In this document: positions 40,678-49,463 of the stretch, in pieces
Layout of the letters: every line of letters starts with the position of its first letter
How positions within the stretch are numbered: the stretch's first letter is position 1
NCBI GenBank assembly: GCA_047601745.1
Contig: JASGIS010000001.1
Span: 3,286,001 to 3,350,000, forward strand
DNA: 64,000 nucleotides
Direction of reading: 5' to 3'
From: JAKPAM01 sp047601745
GTDB lineage: Bacteria; Pseudomonadota; Gammaproteobacteria; Burkholderiales; Burkholderiaceae_E
The notes under the pieces: model-generated
The model's database searches: none
Told to the model about the DNA's origin: nothing
What the model saw: only the letters and a program-made list of their open reading frames with translations
Made by a program: the position numbers and the translations under genes

Positions 40678-43476
40678 ATGGCCGACCATCACTACCTGTC
40701 TTCGATGTTCGATCCGGCCAGCGTGCTGCTGGTCGTCGATGACCGCTCGCCGCCGCCATGGGCCGAACCGCTGCGGGCCGCGTCCGGTCCCGGCCCCGAG
40801 CAGGCGCTCAGGGATCGGCACAGCGAAGCGAACCCCGTACCCGTGCGCTTGTGCACGCCGGCCGCGCTGGAGGCCGGCGAGGGCTCGGCTCCGTCGCTGT
40901 CGGGCATCGATCTGGTGGTGCTGGCCGTGCGGCCGGACGAGGTCGTTCCGGTCCTCGATGCGCTCGAACGGCTGCGCGCCGCGGCGCGGCAGGCGGCGGC
41001 CGACGGCGGCCGGCCGCGCTTGCCGGGCCAACTGCTGCTGCTGACGCCGTCGGCCGATGCGTCGCAGTGCGACGATTGGGCCAGGCGCGCGCGCGAAGGC
41101 GGCTGGCGGCTGCTCGGTCCGAGCAGCGCCGGCTTCGTGCGGCCCCATCGAGGTTTGAATCTCGGCGGCATGGGCCTGCTGCCGCCGGCCGGCGAGATCG
41201 CGCTGGTGTCGCAATCCGGCGCGCTCGGCGCGGCGATGCTCGATTGGGCGCAGGAGGTCGGCGCAGGGTTCTCGCTGGTCGTCGCGCTCGGCGACGAGGT
41301 CGACGTCGACCTGGCGCAGGTGCTCGAGTTCGTCGCCAGCGACATGCGCACGCGCTCGGTCATCGTCTATCTCGAGCACATCTTCTCGCCGCACGGCCGA
41401 CGGGCGGGCGATGCCGACCTGCAGCCGGGCCAGGCGATCGGCGCAGCGCGGCGCTTCATCAGCGCGTTGCGCGCGCTGTCGCTGGCCAAGCCGGTGATCG
41501 TGCTCAAGGGCGGCCGCTTCGCGGCGGGCGTGCCGGGACTGGCCGGCGCCAGCGATGCGGCGTCGGCCGTCTACGAGGCGGCGCTGCGGCGGGCCGGTGC
41601 CGTGCAGATCCAGATCTTCGCGCAGGTCGAGATCATCGCCCGCTATCTGGCGGCGCGCTCTTCGCCGGTCGGCCCTCGGCTGGGCATCGTCGCCAACGGC
41701 CGCGGGCCGGCCGTGCTGGCCGTCGACGAGGCGATCGGCGACGGCATGCGCGTGCCGTCCGTCGCCGAGCCGCTCGTCAATCCGACGCTGCTGGGCACCG
41801 ACGCGACGCCGGTCCGGATCGTCGATGCGCTGCAGGCGCTGGGCGAGTCGCCTTCACTCGACGCGCTGCTGCTGGTGATCGCGCCGCACCGCTCGCTCGA
41901 TGCCGACGAACTGGTGCGCGCGCTGAGCGAACGGGCCCGCGACATCGATCTGCCGGTGTTCGCCGCGCTGCTGGGCAGCGAGCGGATGCGCGAGGCCGCC
42001 TACGCGCTCGAACAGTGCGGGATTCCGGTGTTCGCGACGCCCGAGGCGGCGGTCAACGCGTATGCGCACGTCGCGCGCTTCCACGAGAACCAGAAACTGC
42101 TGCTGCAGATGCCGCATCCGTTGTCGGATCTGCCGGATCCGGATCTGGACCGGGCCCGCGCGATCATCGACCGGGTGCTCGCGCATGGACCGGCGCCGGC
42201 GTCGTCCGGCGACGCGGACGATGCCCGCCGCGTGCTGTCGGCGGCCGACGCCAAGGCGCTGCTGACCGCGTTCCACGTACCGATGGTCGATCCGCAGCCG
42301 GCGCGCAGCGCCGACGAGGCGGTCGCGCTCGCGAACGGCATCGGCTATCCGGTCGCGCTGAAGGTGATGTCGCCCGACGTCCCGTTCAAATCGGCGGTCG
42401 GCGGCGTGCTGTTGAACCTGCACGGACCCGAGCAGGTGGCCAGCGCGTTCCGCACGATCATGCTGGCGGTCAGCACCGCGGCGCCCGACGCCCGGATCGA
42501 CGGCGTCAGCGTGCAGGCGATGCGCGGCTCCAGCGGCTCGGCCGAACTGAAGCTGGCCGTGCATCGCGACCGCTTGTGGGGGCCGGTAATGCGCTTCGGC
42601 GCCGGCGGCGCGCAGGCCGGCCCGCAGCGCCGCGACGGCGCGCTCGAGCTGCCGCCGCTCAATCGTTTTCTCGCGCGCAAGCTGATCGAGCGCTCGCGCG
42701 TCTACGCATGGCTGGCCCGGCGGCCGGTCGATCCGGGGCGCCTGGACGCCGATCTGGACGGCATCGAACGGATCCTGCTGCGCGTGTCGGAGATCGTCTG
42801 CGAGATGCCGCGGGTCGTCGAGATCGACCTGAACCCGGTGATAGTCGACAGCACCGGCGTGACCGTCGTCGACGCGCGGATCGTCGTCGAGCCGGCGCCG
42901 CCGGCCGGGCTGCGCTATTCGCACATGGCGATCATGCCTTACCCCACTTATCTCGAGCAGCGGCTGCAGACGCGCACCGGCCGTGCGTGCACGATCCGGC
43001 CGATCCTGCCCGAGGACGCCGAGTCGCTGCAGGCGATGGTGCGGCGCCTGTCACCGCAGGCGCGCTACTTCCGCTTCGTGTCGACGCTGACCGAACTGCC
43101 GCCGCGCCTGCTGCTCAAGTTCACGCAGATCGACTACGACCGCGAGGTGGCGCTGGTGGCGGTCTCCGACGGCGACGATTGCAACGAAGCCGAATGCATC
43201 GTCGGCGTGGGCCGCTACATGCTGAACCCGGACGGCGAGACCTGCGAGTTCGCGATCGCGATCGACGACGCGTGGCAGGGCGCGGGCCTGGGCGGGCACC
43301 TGATGAAGTCGCTGGTCGCGCTGGCCAGCCAGCGGGGGCTCAAGCGCATCGAAGGGCACGTGCTGGGCACCAACTACCCGATGCTGGGCCTGATGCGCCA
43401 TATCGGTTTCCAGATCGCCGTCGAACCCGACGAGCCCGACATGCGGCTCGTCTGGCGCGACCTGCCGGTGACCTAA
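40678..43476 (+). CDS. PatZ-type protein acetyltransferase (acyl-CoA synthetase-like with GNAT domain)
   Basis: 932 residues. Order: CoA-binding domain (about 1-150), succinyl-CoA-ligase-like domains (about 160-500; LVSQSGALGAAMLDWA), ATP-grasp (about 525-740; GYPVALKVMSPDVPFKSAVGGV) and GNAT acetyltransferase (about 764-932; RTGRACTIRPILPEDAESLQAMVRR; GLGGHLMKSLVALA). In active ADP-forming synthetases a catalytic His lies in a SHTG motif; here that place reads LAGASDAA, so ligase activity is probably lost, as known for Pat/PatZ, leaving a CoA-sensing scaffold for lysine acetylation. ATG 40678 fits the family start. Follows the HDAC-like gene by 35 bases. Confidence 0.88.
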   Translation: MADHHYLSSMFDPASVLLVVDDRSPPPWAEPLRAASGPGPEQALRDRHSEANPVPVRLCTPAALEAGEGSAPSLSGIDLVVLAVRPDEVVPVLDALERLRAAARQAAADGGRPRLPGQLLLLTPSADASQCDDWARRAREGGWRLLGPSSAGFVRPHRGLNLGGMGLLPPAGEIALVSQSGALGAAMLDWAQEVGAGFSLVVALGDEVDVDLAQVLEFVASDMRTRSVIVYLEHIFSPHGRRAGDADLQPGQAIGAARRFISALRALSLAKPVIVLKGGRFAAGVPGLAGASDAASAVYEAALRRAGAVQIQIFAQVEIIARYLAARSSPVGPRLGIVANGRGPAVLAVDEAIGDGMRVPSVAEPLVNPTLLGTDATPVRIVDALQALGESPSLDALLLVIAPHRSLDADELVRALSERARDIDLPVFAALLGSERMREAAYALEQCGIPVFATPEAAVNAYAHVARFHENQKLLLQMPHPLSDLPDPDLDRARAIIDRVLAHGPAPASSGDADDARRVLSAADAKALLTAFHVPMVDPQPARSADEAVALANGIGYPVALKVMSPDVPFKSAVGGVLLNLHGPEQVASAFRTIMLAVSTAAPDARIDGVSVQAMRGSSGSAELKLAVHRDRLWGPVMRFGAGGAQAGPQRRDGALELPPLNRFLARKLIERSRVYAWLARRPVDPGRLDADLDGIERILLRVSEIVCEMPRVVEIDLNPVIVDSTGVTVVDARIVVEPAPPAGLRYSHMAIMPYPTYLEQRLQTRTGRACTIRPILPEDAESLQAMVRRLSPQARYFRFVSTLTELPPRLLLKFTQIDYDREVALVAVSDGDDCNEAECIVGVGRYMLNPDGETCEFAIAIDDAWQGAGLGGHLMKSLVALASQRGLKRIEGHVLGTNYPMLGLMRHIGFQIAVEPDEPDMRLVWRDLPVT

Positions 43477-43531
43477 CGCCCGGCTCGCCGGGTCTGGCTC
43501 CGCGGTGTCTGGCGCCCGGTGTCCGGCGTCA

Positions 43532-43561
43532 CGAACGGATCGGGCGCGGCCGATCCGTTCG
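43532..43561. terminator. Hairpin between convergent pat-like and fbp genes
   Basis: Perfect 12-bp arms (43532-43543 and 43550-43561) with loop GCGCGG, between the stop of the PatZ-like gene and the stop of fbp on the other strand. No U-tract; likely a shared bidirectional terminator. Confidence 0.65.
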
Positions 43562-43568
43562 CCGGCCG

Positions 43569-44576
43569 TCATCCCTGCGCGTGATAGCGGGTGACGCGCT
43601 CGACCTCGTTCTTCGAGCCGAGGAAGACCGCGACCCGCTCGTGCAGCCGCGTCGGCTGCACGGTCAGGATCCGTTGCGTGCCGTTGGTCGCGGCGCCGCC
43701 GGCCTGCTCGATCAGGAACGACATCGGGTTGGCTTCGTACAGCAGCCGCAGCTTGCCGGGCTTGTCCGGCTCGCGGGCGTCGCGCGGGTACATGAAGATG
43801 CCGCCGCGGGTCATGATCCGGTGCACGTCGGCGACCATCGACGCGACCCAGCGCATGTTGTAGTCCTTGCCCAGCGGTCCGGTCTTGCCGGCCAGCATCT
43901 CGTCGACGTAGCGGCGCACCGGCGCTTCCCAGTGGCGCATGTTCGACGCGTTGATCGCGAATTCCTTGGTGTCGGCCGGGATCGTCATCCGGTCCTGCGT
44001 CAGCAGCCAGGCGCCGGTCTCGCGATCGAGCGTGAAACTGGCCACGCCGTCGCCGACGGTCAGCACCAGCTGCGTCGACGGGCCGTAGACCGCGTAGCCG
44101 GCGGCCACCTGGCGTTCGCCGCTCTGCAGGAAGCTCTGCTCGCCGGCCTCGCTCCCGTCGTCGGGCATCCGCAGCACCGAGAAGATCGTGCCGACCGACA
44201 CGTTGACGTCGATGTTCGACGATCCGTCGAGCGGATCGAACAGCAGCAGGAACTCGCCGCGCGGGTACTCGGTCGGGATCAGGTGCGGGCCGTCCATCTC
44301 CTCGGACGCCATCGCCGCGAGGCTGCCGCCCCATTCGTTGGCTTCGAGCAGCGTTTCGTTGGCGATCACGTCCAGCTTCTTCTGCGATTCGCCCTGGACG
44401 TTGTCGGTGCCGGCCTCGCCGAGCACGTCGGCCAGCGCGCCCTTGCTGATCGAATGGCTGATCCGCTTGCAGGCGCGCGCGACCACTTCGATCAGCAGCC
44501 GCAGCTCGGCCGGGATCAGTCCTTTCTCGCGCTGCTTGACCACCAGGTATTGCGTGAGGGAGATGTGTTTCTTCAT
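43569..44576 (-). CDS. fbp: Fructose-1,6-bisphosphatase, class I
   Basis: 335 residues, normal length. Family signatures: GTDNVQGESQKKLDVIANE, metal-binding FDPLDGSSNIDVNVSVGTIFSV, and RYVDEMLAG/YNMRWVASMVADVHRIMTRGGIFMYPRD near the substrate site. Catalyses hydrolysis of fructose-1,6-bisphosphate in gluconeogenesis or the Calvin cycle, in the cytosol. Lies 55 bases downstream of pepN on the same strand, so the two may be cotranscribed; this pepN-fbp order is common in related bacteria to my knowledge. Confidence 0.96.
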   Translation of the reverse strand: MKKHISLTQYLVVKQREKGLIPAELRLLIEVVARACKRISHSISKGALADVLGEAGTDNVQGESQKKLDVIANETLLEANEWGGSLAAMASEEMDGPHLIPTEYPRGEFLLLFDPLDGSSNIDVNVSVGTIFSVLRMPDDGSEAGEQSFLQSGERQVAAGYAVYGPSTQLVLTVGDGVASFTLDRETGAWLLTQDRMTIPADTKEFAINASNMRHWEAPVRRYVDEMLAGKTGPLGKDYNMRWVASMVADVHRIMTRGGIFMYPRDAREPDKPGKLRLLYEANPMSFLIEQAGGAATNGTQRILTVQPTRLHERVAVFLGSKNEVERVTRYHAQG

Positions 44577-44631
44577 CTTGGTCCTTGTCTTGAGTGAACG
44601 GTTGGCGTCGGCTGGCCGGAAACTCGGGTTC

Positions 44632-47286
44632 TCAGCTTGCCAGCGCCTTGGTGACGATTTCGGCGACGTCGGTCGACAGCCCCGGCGCCGCGGCGACCTG
44701 CTCGATCGCGGCCTTCATCGCCTGGCGGCGATCGGGCGTGAACTTGCGCCAGCGGTCCAGCGCGCGCGCCAGCCGGGCCGCGACCTGCGGGTTGATCGGG
44801 TCGAGCCGCAGCACCTGCTCGCGCCAGAACGCGTAGCCCGATCCGTCGGCCGCATGGAATTCGGCGAGGTTGCCGTTGCAGAAGCTGCTGATCAGCGCGC
44901 GCACCTTGTTGGGGTTGCGGATCGAGAACGCCGGGTGTTCGAGCAGCGTGCGCACGCGCGCGAGCACCGGCGCGTCGCCGGGCTGGCGGTGCGCGGCGGC
45001 CTGCAGCATGAACCATTTGTCCATCGCCAGCGGCTCGTCGGCGAAGCTGACCGCGAAGTCGGCGAGCACCAGTTCGCGGTCGGCCGACGGGCTGTTGACG
45101 AGCCCCTGCAGTGCCGCGAGCCGGTCGGTCATGTTGTCGGCGGCCCGGTACTGCGCGAGCGCGGCGGCCTGCGCGGCCGGGTCGCCGCTGTCGATCCAGA
45201 AACCCAGCGCCGCGTTGCGCAACCCGCGTTGGCCGGCCTGCACCGGATCGGGCGAATACGGCCCGGTCGGCGCCAGCCGGGCATACAGCCCGCGCCAGAG
45301 TTCGAGCAGCTGCTCGCCGACGTGCCGGCGCAGCGCGTTGCGCGCCTGGCGGACGGCGGCCGGATCGACGACCGGCAGTTGTTCGGCGGTGAAGCCCTCG
45401 GTCGGCAGGATCAGCAACTGCTCGCGATACGCGGGGTCGAGGGTTTCGTCCGCGATCGTCGCGCGCAGCACGTCGACCAGCGCGCTCGCCTGCTCGGGCA
45501 GCGGGGCGCCGGCGAGCACGCGCAGCACGCAGTCGGTGGCCAGCCGCTGGATCGCTTCCCAGCGGTTGAACGGATCGCTGTCGTGCGCGGCCAGGAACGC
45601 GAGCTGCGCGGTCGTGTACGGGTACTCGACGACGACCGGCGCCGAGAAGTCGCGCAGCAGCGAGGGCACCGGTTCCGCGTCGATGCCGTCGAACACGAAC
45701 TGCTGCTCGGCCTGCGTGACGTCCAGCACGCGGGTGGCCGGCAGCAGGTCGCGGCCGTCCGGCCCGATCAGACCGACCGCCAGCGGGATGTGGAACGGCA
45801 GCTTGGCCGGCTGGCCGGGCGAAGGCGGGCACGATTGCCGCACGTCGAGCCGGTAGCGGCGCGAGGCGGCGTCGTAGTGGCCGTCGATCCGCAACTGCGG
45901 CGTGCTGGCCTGCGAATACCAGTGGCCGAACACCGTCAGGTCGCGCCGGTTGGCGTCGGCGATCGCCGCGACGAAGTCGTCGCAGGTGACCGCCTGGCCG
46001 TCGTGCCGCGCGAAGTACAGGTCGATCCCCTTGCGGAAGCCGTCGCGCCCGACCAGCGTCTGCAGCATCCGGATCACCTCGGCGCCTTTCTCGTAGACGG
46101 TGACCGTATAGAAGTTGTTGATTTCCTGGTAGCTGTCGGGCCGGATCGGGTGCGCCATCGGCCCGGCGTCCTCGGGGAACTGCACCGAGCGCAGCGTGCG
46201 CACGTCCTCGATCCGCTTGACCGCGCGGGCGCTGCGCGCGGCCGCCTCGTCGGCGGTGCTGGCGGCCAGCATGTCGGCCGAGAACTCCTGGTCGCGAAAG
46301 ACGGTCAGGCCTTCCTTGAGCGTGAGCTGGAACCAGTCCCGGCAGGTGACGCGGTTGCCGGTCCAGTTGTGGAAGTACTCGTGGCCGACCACCGCTTCGA
46401 TGTTGGCGAAGTCGGCGTCGGTGGCGATGCGCGGATTGGCGAACACGTACTTGGTGTTGAAGATGTTCAACCCCTTGTTCTCCATCGCGCCCATGTTGAA
46501 GTCGCCGACCGCGACGATCATGAAGCGTTCGAGATCCAGTTCGAGGCCGAAGCGCTGTTCGTCCCAGCGGATCGCGTGGATCAGCGACTGCATCGCGTGG
46601 CCGGTCTTGTCCTCGTTGCCGGGCTCGACCCAGACCTGCAGCAGCGCGTCGCGGCCCGAGCCGGTCTTGATCCGCTCCTCGCGCGCCGTGAAGCGGCCGG
46701 CGACCAGCGCGAACAGGTAGCTCGGCTTCGGAAACGGATCCTCCCAGCGCGCCCAGTGCCAGCCGGGCCGTTCGTCGCATTCGCCCTGCGCGACCAGGTT
46801 GCCGTTGGACAGCAGCACCGGGCACGCGGCCTTGTCGGCGCGGATCGTGACCGTGTAGCGCGTCATCACGTCCGGGCGGTCCGGGAAGAACGTGATCCGC
46901 CGGAAGCCCTCGGCCTCGCACTGCGTGAAATAGTTGCCGTTCGAGACGTACAGCCCCATCAGCGTCGTGTTGGCGCTCGGATCGATCCGGGTGACGACGG
47001 TCAGCGTGAACGTGTCGGGCACGTCGGCGATGCGCAGCAGCGACGCGTCGCAGGTGAACGCGTCCGGCGCCAGCGGACGGCCGTCGATGCGCACCTCGAG
47101 CAGCGTCGGTCCGTCGCCGGCCAGCTCGAGCGCGGCGTCCGGCGCGCCGACGCGCCGCAGTTGCGCCTCGGTCGTCACCTGGGTCGCGGTCGGGTCCAGT
47201 TCGAATGCGAGCGCGACGCGATCGATCGCGAACGGCCACGGCCGGTAGTCGGAGCGCTGGATGACCAATCCTTGATCTGTTCGCAT
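44632..47286 (-). CDS. pepN: Aminopeptidase N (M1 family)
   Basis: 884 residues, normal for proteobacterial PepN. Zinc site HEYFH at 302-306 (HExxH) with the downstream Glu, and the exopeptidase motif GAMEN near 265-269. Starts MRTDQGLVIQRSDYRPWPF; the frame is open far upstream but nothing there fits the family. Cytosolic zinc aminopeptidase that trims N-terminal residues from peptides. Divergent from the BcsE-like gene across 315 bases that hold a 37-bp direct repeat. Confidence 0.96.
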   Translation of the reverse strand: MRTDQGLVIQRSDYRPWPFAIDRVALAFELDPTATQVTTEAQLRRVGAPDAALELAGDGPTLLEVRIDGRPLAPDAFTCDASLLRIADVPDTFTLTVVTRIDPSANTTLMGLYVSNGNYFTQCEAEGFRRITFFPDRPDVMTRYTVTIRADKAACPVLLSNGNLVAQGECDERPGWHWARWEDPFPKPSYLFALVAGRFTAREERIKTGSGRDALLQVWVEPGNEDKTGHAMQSLIHAIRWDEQRFGLELDLERFMIVAVGDFNMGAMENKGLNIFNTKYVFANPRIATDADFANIEAVVGHEYFHNWTGNRVTCRDWFQLTLKEGLTVFRDQEFSADMLAASTADEAAARSARAVKRIEDVRTLRSVQFPEDAGPMAHPIRPDSYQEINNFYTVTVYEKGAEVIRMLQTLVGRDGFRKGIDLYFARHDGQAVTCDDFVAAIADANRRDLTVFGHWYSQASTPQLRIDGHYDAASRRYRLDVRQSCPPSPGQPAKLPFHIPLAVGLIGPDGRDLLPATRVLDVTQAEQQFVFDGIDAEPVPSLLRDFSAPVVVEYPYTTAQLAFLAAHDSDPFNRWEAIQRLATDCVLRVLAGAPLPEQASALVDVLRATIADETLDPAYREQLLILPTEGFTAEQLPVVDPAAVRQARNALRRHVGEQLLELWRGLYARLAPTGPYSPDPVQAGQRGLRNAALGFWIDSGDPAAQAAALAQYRAADNMTDRLAALQGLVNSPSADRELVLADFAVSFADEPLAMDKWFMLQAAAHRQPGDAPVLARVRTLLEHPAFSIRNPNKVRALISSFCNGNLAEFHAADGSGYAFWREQVLRLDPINPQVAARLARALDRWRKFTPDRRQAMKAAIEQVAAAPGLSTDVAEIVTKALAS

Positions 47287-47334
47287 GGGGGAATCCGGGA
47301 AGAGGGGGGTATCGAAAGCGGGCGGCGGCGGACG

Positions 47335-47410
47335 GCGATCGGAATCCGGGGCCGGACCCGGCGCGTCCCGGGGGCGATCGGAATCAGGGCCAGACCCGGC
47401 GCGTCCCGGG
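47335..47410. repeat. Two adjacent 37-38-bp direct repeats between pepN and bcsE-like
   Basis: Copies 47335-47372 and 47374-47410 start GCGATCGGAATC and end CGCGTCCCGGG, with a few differences and one indel. The rest of the 315-base divergent gap shows no gene and no obvious promoter. Confidence 0.75.
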
Positions 47411-47601
47411 AATTGTACGGCGGCCAGGAGTCCGCGCGGCAGAAGGCGTGCCCGCGCCCGGTCGAGGCGGCCGCCCCCGAAACGCCGATCGTCGGCGCCG
47501 GTCCGGCCACTGTGGCGCGTATGCGACGCGATATCGACCCCTGGTCGGATGCCGATCCGAAAAGCGTCGGGGCGCGGGGGCGGTATGCCTACAATCCGCG
47601 C

Positions 47602-49185
47602 ATGAGCACCTCGGAAGATCTTCCTACGTCCTCGTCCCGGCCCGCAGGGCCGTTGCCGTTCGAACTGGGCCTCGACGGCGCGCCCGTCCGGCTGGGCAGG
47701 CTGGCCGGCGGCATGGTCTATGCGGTCGCGATCGCGCAGCAGGGCGTGCGGCTGGCGCTGATCGGCGCGGCCTTGCACAAGGCGTTGCGCGCCGGGGCGT
47801 CGGCCGCTGTGATGACCGCGCAGGATTCGCGCCAGTTTCTGCGCAAGCTGGCGCTCAACGGCGTCGACCTGGCCGAGTTCGAGCGGGGCGGCCTGTTGAC
47901 GGTTCAGGAGCTTGGCGGCGCCGGCGGCGTTTCCGGCGAGCCGGCGGGCCGTTCGCATCGTCTGCCGCAGGCGCTGCGCAAGCTGAATCTGCCCGAGCGC
48001 TCGCTGGTCGTGATCGACGGCGCCGACGATGGTTTCTGTCTGGACGATGCGGCGGCCGCGCAGGACGTCGGCACCGCGGTGCAGGCCTGGGTCGCCGAGC
48101 GCGACCATACGCTGCTGGCGATCTTCGCGCGGCCGATCGACGAGTCGTCGACGCTGGCCGGGCTGGCCGAGCGTTTCGCCGGCCTGGCCTTCGTTCGCGA
48201 GGCCGACGATCAGGCAACGCTGGACGTCATCCACTGGTTCGGCGCGACCGGCGCGATGGCGCGGGCCAGCTATTCGCTGGAGATCGTCGACGGCGGCCTG
48301 CGGGCCCGGCCGGTATTCGGCCGCAAGACGATCGATCCGCGGCACGAGGTGCTGTTGGCCACGCAGGGCGCGATCTTCGATTTTCCGCAGACCGGCAACG
48401 GCTGGATGCAGGCCGAGACGATGCTCGACGCCGTCGACAAGGCGCGCACGATCGTCGGCGGCACCGTCCTGCTGCATTTCGACCAGATGTCGTCGCTGCG
48501 CGAGCTCGCGCAGGCGGTCGCCGTATTGCGCGCGACGCCGCGCCCGCAGTTGCGCATCATCGTGCGCGAATGCGGCGCCCGGCTGCGCGTGCCGCAGGTG
48601 GCCGCGCTGATGCGCCTGGGCATGAACATGATCATCCCGCAGGAAGTCTCCGGGCAGGCCGCGCTGGCGATGGCCGAGTCGCTGCGCGGAACCCTGTCGA
48701 ACCGCCACTACGAGCCGGACCTCGAACGGCTGCTCGACGGCGCGGACCTCGACCAGGCTTCGCAGGTGGTCGGCGTCGCCGATTTTCGCCGCCACGTCGC
48801 CGAGATGCTCGGCCGCGCGTCGATGCTGGACGTGCCGGTGTGCCTGGTCCGGTTCAGCGCGGTCTCACCGCAGGCGATGCGCGCGGTCATCGGCGCGCTG
48901 TCGCGCGGGCGCAACTGCCTGTTCACGCAGCACGACGGCGGCGGCTGGATGCTGTTGTACGGCTGCCTGCCCGAGCGGGCGGCCGGCGTCATGGCCCGCC
49001 TGCTGGGCGCGCGATTCGAGAAACTGCTGGCCGATTTCCAGTTGCTGGGCGAGCAGGGCGAGATCCTGCGGGCGATCCGGCTGCTCGATCACGCCGCGGT
49101 CAACCTGTCGGATGCGGTGTTCGAGAACACCGTCATCCGCGAGGAATTCGAAGGCTCGTCCGAAAGCGGGTTCGCGTCTTCCTGA
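47602..49185 (+). CDS. BcsE-like GIL-domain c-di-GMP protein
   Basis: 527 residues from ATG 47602 (an in-frame ATG at 47521 is possible). The N-terminal half has a RecA-like flavour with Ala-rich helices (SLVVIDGADDGFCLDD); the central segment PQLRIIVRECGARLRVPQVAALMRLGMNMIIP resembles the GIL domain of BcsE, and the C-terminal part a degenerate GGDEF-like domain (MLDVPVCLVRFSAV; LFTQHDGGGWMLLYG). BcsE binds c-di-GMP and stimulates cellulose secretion from the cytoplasm. No bcsA/B/C genes are seen here; I do not see a clear RxGD site. It is followed by the surface-protein operon, which it might control. Confidence 0.6.
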   Translation: MSTSEDLPTSSSRPAGPLPFELGLDGAPVRLGRLAGGMVYAVAIAQQGVRLALIGAALHKALRAGASAAVMTAQDSRQFLRKLALNGVDLAEFERGGLLTVQELGGAGGVSGEPAGRSHRLPQALRKLNLPERSLVVIDGADDGFCLDDAAAAQDVGTAVQAWVAERDHTLLAIFARPIDESSTLAGLAERFAGLAFVREADDQATLDVIHWFGATGAMARASYSLEIVDGGLRARPVFGRKTIDPRHEVLLATQGAIFDFPQTGNGWMQAETMLDAVDKARTIVGGTVLLHFDQMSSLRELAQAVAVLRATPRPQLRIIVRECGARLRVPQVAALMRLGMNMIIPQEVSGQAALAMAESLRGTLSNRHYEPDLERLLDGADLDQASQVVGVADFRRHVAEMLGRASMLDVPVCLVRFSAVSPQAMRAVIGALSRGRNCLFTQHDGGGWMLLYGCLPERAAGVMARLLGARFEKLLADFQLLGEQGEILRAIRLLDHAAVNLSDAVFENTVIREEFEGSSESGFASS

Positions 49186-49463
49186 TCCACGTGCCAGCCG
49201 ACGCCGATCGTCGTCGATTTCGACAACCAGGGGAGCTTGCGTGACTCGTCGATCCGTCTGATCCATCGCTGCGGCCCGAGCCGAATCGTCGCCGGCCGCG
49301 CGACCACCAGCCATACCAAGAAAACAGCCAGCCTGAACCCGTCGCCAGCGGGTACCGACCGACGTCGACCGTTAATGATTTCACGGCGACCGTTCGTCGG
49401 GTCACATACATTCGAGGCCTGATCCGCATCGTGCGGAACCTGCCTTCGGAGGGAGGATCTCTG
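49186..49463. other. Leader of the surface-protein operon
   Basis: 278 bases without a gene. It should hold the promoter for the VCBS-protein gene; no strong -10/-35 or hairpin is recognised. GGAGGGAGG at 49448-49456 is a strong ribosome site, 7 bases before ATG 49464. Confidence 0.5.

Noticed and set aside
44188..47601. Extension of the BcsE-like frame upstream through fbp and pepN (1665-codon open frame)
   Set aside because: The upstream part is antisense to fbp and pepN and has no protein-like features; the BcsE-like protein starts at 47602.
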